DNA of 64,000 bases, taken from contig NZ_CP108518.1 of NCBI RefSeq assembly GCF_035989885.1, forward strand, positions 3,392,501 to 3,456,500, read 5' to 3'. Positions 63,791 to 64,000 of this stretch are shown piece after piece. The translations under genes and the position numbers were made by a program. Position 1 is the stretch's first letter. Each line of letters begins with the position of its first letter. The DNA is from Streptomyces sp. NBC_01232 (GTDB lineage: Bacteria; Actinomycetota; Actinomycetes; Streptomycetales; Streptomycetaceae). The notes below the pieces were generated by a model. The model worked only from the letters and a program-made list of their open reading frames with translations, was not told where the DNA came from and ran no database searches.

Positions 63791-64000
63791 CTACTTCGCG
63801 GACTTGGCCAGGAAGGCCAGCAGGTCCTGACGGCTCACCACACCGGTGGGCTTGCCCTCGACCAGCACGATCGCCGCGTCCGCCTCGCCGAGCACCGCCA
63901 TCAGCTCGGACACCGGCTCGCCGGAGCCGACCTGCGGCAGCGGGGAGCTCATGTGCTTCTCCAGCGGGTCGGTCAGCGAGGCCCGCTGGGCGAACAGCGC
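63791..64000 (-). CDS. Cystathionine beta-synthase, C-terminal CBS domain (partial, runs off the window)
   Basis: The last 69 codons of a minus-strand gene are present, translating as TDPLEKHMSSPLPQVGSG...VVSRQDLLAFLAKSAK. This is a CBS domain (MSSPLPQVGSGEPVSEL; AAIVLVEGKPTGVVSRQDLL) like the C-terminal regulatory domain of actinobacterial cystathionine beta-synthase, the gene I recall at this position in S. coelicolor (SCO3077). That enzyme condenses homocysteine with serine. Only the CBS domain is visible, so another CBS-domain protein is possible. Confidence 0.7.
   Translation of the reverse strand, partial: ALFAQRASLTDPLEKHMSSPLPQVGSGEPVSELMAVLGEADAAIVLVEGKPTGVVSRQDLLAFLAKSAK

Overview
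This is high-GC actinobacterial chromosomal DNA, almost certainly Streptomyces. The evidence is the strong G/C third-position bias, the frequent GTG starts, a canonical 87-residue WhiB, F420 genes, LAxTG-type sorting signals and typical Streptomyces intergenic repeats. From memory, gene order follows the S. coelicolor core around SCO3023-SCO3077. The central part also follows the M. tuberculosis block Rv3255c-Rv3277 (manA, tobH, manB, whiB2, fbiAB, LCP gene, fadE25, purEK). No phage, transposase, tRNA, CRISPR or resistance genes were seen. The window looks like core genome with a few accessory insertions.

Layout. 1-486: promoter and leader region of an rRNA operon that reads leftwards out of the window. 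487-5810: SpoIIM-like and RDD membrane proteins, an unknown gene, sahH, and a signal peptidase-like protein. 5882-11549 (minus): CDF transporter, manA, a SIS-domain protein, a Trm112-like protein, manB and a DUF3499 protein, the GDP-mannose supply side. 11640-17794: zincin-like protein, DUF5719 protein, a giant glycosyltransferase and whiB. 18249-21238: a short poly-cysteine leader ORF, cysteine dioxygenase, fbiA and fbiB. 21376-21540: a MITE-like palindromic element. 21539-24989: AlkA-like glycosylase, a PGRP-type amidase and a TIGR03089 protein. 25174-36051: five LytR-CpsA-Psr (LCP) genes with a family 2 glycosyltransferase, a thioesterase and manC, a cell-wall glycopolymer region. 36214-44579: acyl-CoA dehydrogenase, UDP-glucose dehydrogenase, a degenerate and an intact M19 dipeptidase, purE, purK and a GtrA protein. 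44596-48652: a two-component system and a POT transporter. 48735-52930: a four-gene surface-protein operon. 53044-58612: histidine utilisation genes. 58708-64000: PLP decarboxylase-like protein, TetR/FAD-monooxygenase pair, RpiR regulator, small membrane protein, and the C-terminus of a cystathionine beta-synthase.

How the genes fit together. manA, manB and manC take fructose-6-phosphate to GDP-mannose, which feeds glycosyltransferases. UDP-glucose dehydrogenase supplies UDP-glucuronate. The LCP proteins attach finished glycopolymers to the wall. Sulfur amino acid turnover is represented by sahH, cysteine dioxygenase and the partial cystathionine beta-synthase. The hut genes break histidine down through the formiminoglutamate deiminase branch.

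Most interesting points. (1) A 28-codon ORF at 18249-18335, ending CCCCSC, sits in front of cysteine dioxygenase and looks like a cysteine-sensing attenuator. (2) The 48735-52930 operon combines one LAxTG protein, one LPxTG protein, a neocarzinostatin-like membrane protein and a WxL/DUF916-like protein. It resembles an actinobacterial counterpart of Firmicutes WxL surface loci. (3) Two apparent pseudoenzymes: a signal peptidase lacking its lysine and an M19 dipeptidase lacking all its metal ligands. (4) Several clear palindromic operators: upstream of hutU, between the TetR and monooxygenase genes, and upstream of sahH.
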